Notes under the pieces: generated by a model
The model's database searches: none
What the model was told of the DNA's origin: nothing
What the model saw: only the letters and a program-made list of their open reading frames with translations
Assembly: GCF_947179165.1 (NCBI RefSeq)
Contig: NC_077242.1
Location: 56,414,097-56,478,096, forward strand
Direction: 5' to 3'
Length of the DNA stretch: 64,000 nt
DNA from: Solanum dulcamara
Taxonomy: Eukaryota; Streptophyta; Magnoliopsida; Solanales; Solanaceae
Program-made: the position numbers and the translations under genes
In this document: piece after piece, positions 60,621-64,000 of the stretch
How the letters are laid out: every line of letters starts with the position of its first letter
Position numbering within the stretch: position 1 is the stretch's first letter

Positions 60621-61720
60621 ACTAGCGGCGGAGGAACGATATGAGATTATGTTCCTAGAGTACTATAAGTTATATTGAGGGTATTGTAAAAAGGATTTAA
60701 GCAAGACAAGAAGGATTAGCTAATTGTTAACTGACGACGCACTCGAATACCACAGTTTTTTAACATAGTACCAGTTAATGAGAGGCAAACCACAGAGAGG
60801 CTATATGGGCCAGTGGGTGAGGAAATTTCGACACAACTTGACAGCCAACTCTAAGGATTGAAAAGCAAAACCCCAAAAAAACAAAGATCCAGTTAAAGTT
60901 CTAAAGAAAGTCGAGAAGAACTATACGAGGCTAAGGATTCCTAAATTATCAATGTCATCACACACCTATTCTATACTCTTCAAGTGTAGGGTGCTATATA
61001 GATTATAGCGAGAAGGCTAACGAATCAACCCATTTGCTTTCAAGAAAGACCACTTATGCAGCTGTAACTAGGTGAAGTTATAGGACAAGGAGGTAGTAAG
61101 GTTCCGTGATGTTTCCCCAGCTAATATCTCAGATAGAGAGACTTCAATTATGATTAACGTCTTGAGATCAGTCCAAGAAGTGATCAGGAGCACAGACAGG
61201 TCTTAATACCGCATTTTTCCCTCGAGCTGTTAAGCAGACTGAGCGCACTATTAGACACTAGAAGATATGTTGCAAACTAGAAGATATGTTGCAAACTAGA
61301 AGATTGTAGACTAAAGATGTGCCTTCCGTCAAGATACTGTGGCAAAACCAAAACCAGAAAGAGGATGACCGGGGAAGCTGAAAAGAATATGAAACACAAG
61401 TATTCGCACCTATTCCTGATGTCTATAGGTAACCCCAACTCCTGAAACTCGTATATTAAGTACTTGGATAGAAGTATGTGTTATGGAAACAGTAAAGAAT
61501 CTCCCTATGATTTGTATAAGGTGCTAAGGGAAGTTTTATTTATCATTCGGGGATGAATGTTCTAAAGGAGGGAAGGATGTTATACCCCACACTTTTAAAT
61601 TCAAAATGTCTTACAAGGTCCTTAGACATTATCATATGAGTTGGATACGCTACGACACTATCAAACGACTCTAACAAAGGGAGAATGTGATACCCCATAG
61701 TAGAGAAGGTTGGAAATAGA
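60620..61720 (+). mobile_element. Fragment of E-type gypsy element (integrase to LTR start)
   Basis: This segment is an inverted, diverged copy of about 31960-33475 of element E. The order is integrase (DKEVVRFRDVSPANISDRET near 61090), the region near the polypurine tract (TGTTCTAAAGGAGGGAAGGA at 61557), then the LTR start TGTTATACCCCACAC, which is cut off after about 130 bp. A 20-bp AGATATGTTGCAAACTAGA repeat occurs at 61257-61305. Both ends are abrupt; no target duplication was seen. Confidence 0.78.
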
Positions 61721-61746
61721 ATACTCTATTTTCTCAACTTACAATA

Positions 61747-61968
61747 ATGGGTTGTAAAATAAAGGGGACTGAAAGTGCGGAACTTCTACTTCAAAGTCTG
61801 CCTAACTCGTATGATCAACTCATCATCAACCTAATGAACAATATAGACAATCTAGTTTTTGATGAAATTGCAGTCATCATCTTAGAAGAAGAAAATCGGC
61901 GCAAAAATAAAAAAGACAGACAAGCAAGTTCGCAGCAAGCTGAAGCTGTGATGATGGAGGAAATATAG
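61747..61968 (+). pseudogene. Copia gag fragment (UBN2-type), plus strand
   Basis: The frame reads ESAELLLQSLPNSYDQLIIN, DNLVFDEIAVIILEEENRRK and NKKDRQASSQQAEAV, the C-terminal half of a copia capsid domain just before the zinc knuckle. Its orientation is opposite to the copia element at 56764-60620, from which this same part of gag is missing. Confidence 0.75.
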
Positions 61969-62095
61969 GATACTCTTATGGGATTGTATGAGGCCAAGTC
62001 TTTACATAATAAAATCTTTTTAAAAAGAAGATTGTATACTCTTCGAATAGCAGAGTCCATGTCAGTTACTGAACAAATCAAGAGTTCTTGACAGG
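61969..62095 (+). pseudogene. Copia gag fragment out of order
   Basis: The plus strand reads LYEAKSLHNKIFLKRRLYTL followed by RIAESMSVTEQIKSS. In copia gag this block precedes the LLLQSLP block, but here it lies after it. The opening GGGATTGTATGAGGCCAAGTC repeats at 63142-63163. The order has therefore been scrambled by a rearrangement or template switch. Confidence 0.7.
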
Positions 62096-62560
62096 ATGGG
62101 GTGCATGTTATAGGTGTGGCTAGCTAGTTCACCATGCGAGAGATTGTATAGGTTGTGGTGGTCGACCCTAGGCTCAAACTCAGATGATAAATTGACCAGG
62201 GAAGTAGGGTGCTACTTCAGTTTTAGGTGGTGCTCAGTGCCTGAGCTAATTCTATGCTCTTAAGACTAGGTAGTATTTGGAAGAGTCTCCCAATGTGGCT
62301 ATTGATATGTTATGGGTATTTCACTTTGATGTTTATGCCTTGCTTGATTCGAGAACAAATATTTCTTTTTTTACTTCTTACCTTGCTATGAAATTTATGT
62401 TAGCCCCGAAGTCTTGTTAGAGCCTTTTTCATTCTATACTCCCTTGGTGAGTTAGTTTTGGCTACACTTGATCAACTAGTGCAAAGTGTAGATCAACAAC
62501 TGCATGCTGTTTATGTCATTCCACTTGCTATCATTAGTGAAGTCTGTGGGTCTACCTTCA
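62096..62560 (+). pseudogene. Gypsy gag knuckle/protease fragment
   Basis: The plus strand starts with a zinc-knuckle-like ACYRCG...HHAR sequence, followed by FHFDVYALLDSRTNISFFTS and YLAMKF, the retropepsin segment of a gypsy polyprotein, with DSR in place of the DPG/DSG motif. It then decays into frames with VIPLAIISEVCGSTFNCI-like sequence. It is not copia and must come from another element. Confidence 0.65.
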
Positions 62561-62578
62561 ATTGCATCTAAGCAATTG

Positions 62579-62723
62579 TATTATCATAGTAAGATCCTTC
62601 TACCCCGTGGTTTTTCCCCTCTATCTGTTTGAGGGGTTTCTACGTAAAATTCTCGTATCCAATTTATTTTCATTATTTATTATCATATCAAACTTTAGTT
62701 GTGGTGCTTCCTCCCCCAACAGT
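62579..62723 (+). repeat. Copia LTR end fragment
   Basis: ATTATCATAGTAAGATCCTT to ...TCCTCCCCCAACA is the last ~145 bp of an LTR closely related to that at 56764-57264, in opposite orientation. The LTR's start is absent. Confidence 0.8.
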
Positions 62724-62738
62724 GGTATCATAGCCCTC
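62724..62738 (+). promoter_or_regulatory. Copia primer-binding site
   Basis: GTGGTATCATAGCCC follows the LTR end directly. It is the TGGTATCAGAGC initiator-Met-tRNA site with one change (CAGAG to CATAG). Confidence 0.8.
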
Positions 62739-62899
62739 GATTATTCTGTCTATTTTATGCGAAGGTACTATCTGTGAATAGTAAAATTTAGTGAAAATGA
62801 CTATTCACGTGAATAGTAAATTGCAGTAACGATATATTTTGTCATGATTGTTTGCAAAAATATTCAGAAATGATCTAGAAGGGTGTGAAACAAATAAGA

Positions 62900-63175
62900 A
62901 TGTCAAATACAATAAAGTTTGACATTGAGAAATTCAATGGGACTAATTTCTCATTGTGAAAAATGAAAATAAAAGCAATATTGAAAAAGGACAATTGCTT
63001 AGCTACAATTGAAGGTAGGACCAAAGACTTTACTGTTGATAGCAAGTGGAACGACATAGATAGCAATACAGTAGCTGATCTACACTTGGCACTAGCTGTG
63101 TGGCTGACAAATGGACTGTGAAAGAAATATGGGGTACTCTTACGGAATTGTATGAGGCCAAGTCTTTGCATGAGG
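62900..63175 (+). pseudogene. Copia gag N-terminus
   Basis: Starting at ATG 62900 the frame reads MSNTIKFDIEKFNGTNFSL. A stop then stands where the family has Trp (TGG to TGA), and the frame goes on as KMKIKAILKKDNCLATIEGR, WNDIDSNTVADLHLALA. After a frameshift it continues with ADKWTVKEIWGTLTELYEAK ending at SLHEE. The similarity stops at about 63175. It belongs with the LTR fragment and primer site just upstream, giving a plus-strand copia 5' end of about 600 bp. Confidence 0.8.
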
Positions 63176-64000
63176 AACTCCCTGTTGTGTCAAAATTTGC
63201 CTATGGTATTGGCAGCATACGAAAAAGCTCTAAAAATGATGACAAGTACAAACGGGTGTACTTCATCAAAAAAATTCTGAAGTACGCAAAATTACATATT
63301 AGATTCAATGAAGAATTTTGGCAAACACTTGGAGTCCTAAAGCTCAGCTACAGGAAAAAAGTTAAAACAAAACACGTACAACAAAATCAACAAACAACGG
63401 ACCACAAAGAGGAAAATAGAGAATCCACAATTATACAAAAGCACATAAAAGCAACACACTTGTGTTGTTTCCATTCCCATATAAAGATGCAATCAAAATT
63501 CAATACTGGCTTACTGTAAGAAAGTTTGAAGGACTTGCTATCTTACTCGCACACTCCTTTTTTCAGATATTGTAAAGCATAGATTAAAAATTCAACATCA
63601 AAGTTGAAAAGAAAGTGATAAAAGAAACAACCCAACCATGGCTAACCATTTCTTTCCATATCTTCGCAGAAGTAAGTGATATAAGAAACAACCCAACCAT
63701 GACTAACTATTTCTTCCATATCTTTTCAACACACATAACACATATTGCACAAGTTGAAACTTCTTTTGGCAGATTATCAAGTGTTAAATAAAATTGATGG
63801 GCTATTAACCATATGAATTTAAAATTTAAAAAGTGAGCTCATACCATGAATGAGACTATCCATATATAGATATATGTTCTGCAATAACTTTAACTAATTT
63901 AAGATTTCCATTGCTAAAATCTATGTCTTTCCATAAAAAAAGTCCCATTAGAAATTTTGACCTCGATGGTCTATTTGCGTCCTACTTCTTACCTATGTTG
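63176..64000. other. Unrecognised DNA with a small tandem duplication
   Basis: A lysine-rich frame continues to 63519 (KYKRVYFIKKILKYAKLHIR) but I do not recognise it. A block of about 55-60 bp containing AGAAACAACCCAACCATG is repeated in tandem at 63614-63670 and 63674-63727. No other structure was noticed. Confidence 0.4.

Noticed and set aside
1..64000. Integrated plant virus sequence (pararetrovirus or geminivirus)
   Set aside because: All RT-bearing segments have LTRs, integrase or LINE features; no movement-protein, coat-protein or Rep-like motif was noticed.

Overview
This is repeat-rich nuclear DNA from a flowering plant, very probably a Solanaceae species (Solanum/Capsicum/Nicotiana type). 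The reasons are the many long LTRs ending in TGTCACGACCC, the GTT-tailed RTE-type LINE, the Tork-type copia element and the overall AT-rich composition. I found no intact host gene, no tRNA or rRNA gene and no CRISPR array. Nearly every open reading frame is short and belongs to, or is noise within, decayed transposable elements.

Region 1 (about 225-27651) is one old Ty3/gypsy chromovirus of Tekay/Del type, here called A, on the minus strand. Later insertions have inflated it from roughly 9.6 kb to more than 27 kb. From right to left it has a 5' LTR (22215-27651) holding a 2.77-kb solo LTR D (22846-25614, TSD CAAAT), then a Met-tRNA-type primer site. Next comes a second minus-strand gypsy element C (13790-22049), which itself carries a short solo LTR (20084-21186) and a Tourist-like MITE (16729-17116). 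A then continues with gag, protease and a truncated RT, a Tat/Athila-type solo LTR B (9431-11016), and integrase. The integrase is split by a complete non-autonomous element with a tRNA-Asp primer site (3254-8474), and A ends with a chromodomain remnant and the 3' LTR (about 225-2839). Removing each insertion plus one target-site copy restores the A reading frame where it can be checked.

Region 2 (28377-44714) is a solo LTR, F, bounded by perfect GTTGA duplications. It was originally about 3.2 kb and now contains a 10.3-kb LTR element E (29374-39655, TSD GACTC) and a second solo LTR G (41296-44104).

Region 3 (44715-56763) holds smaller elements: two related hAT-type MITEs with perfect 8-bp duplications (44897-45350 and 48570-49404), a MULE-like protein relic, a GATACA-rich AT tract, a 0.95-kb Tourist/Harbinger-like MITE, and a 5'-truncated RTE-type LINE on the minus strand (52761-54947). 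Non-genic DNA lies between them.

Region 4 (56764-63180) is a minus-strand Ty1/copia element of Tork type. Its gag is broken by a piece of E-type gypsy DNA and followed by a mosaic of plus-strand copia gag, gypsy gag/protease and copia LTR-primer-site-gag fragments. The last 0.8 kb holds nothing I recognise. The window therefore reads as a record of layered insertions; I see no evidence for an undescribed functional system.
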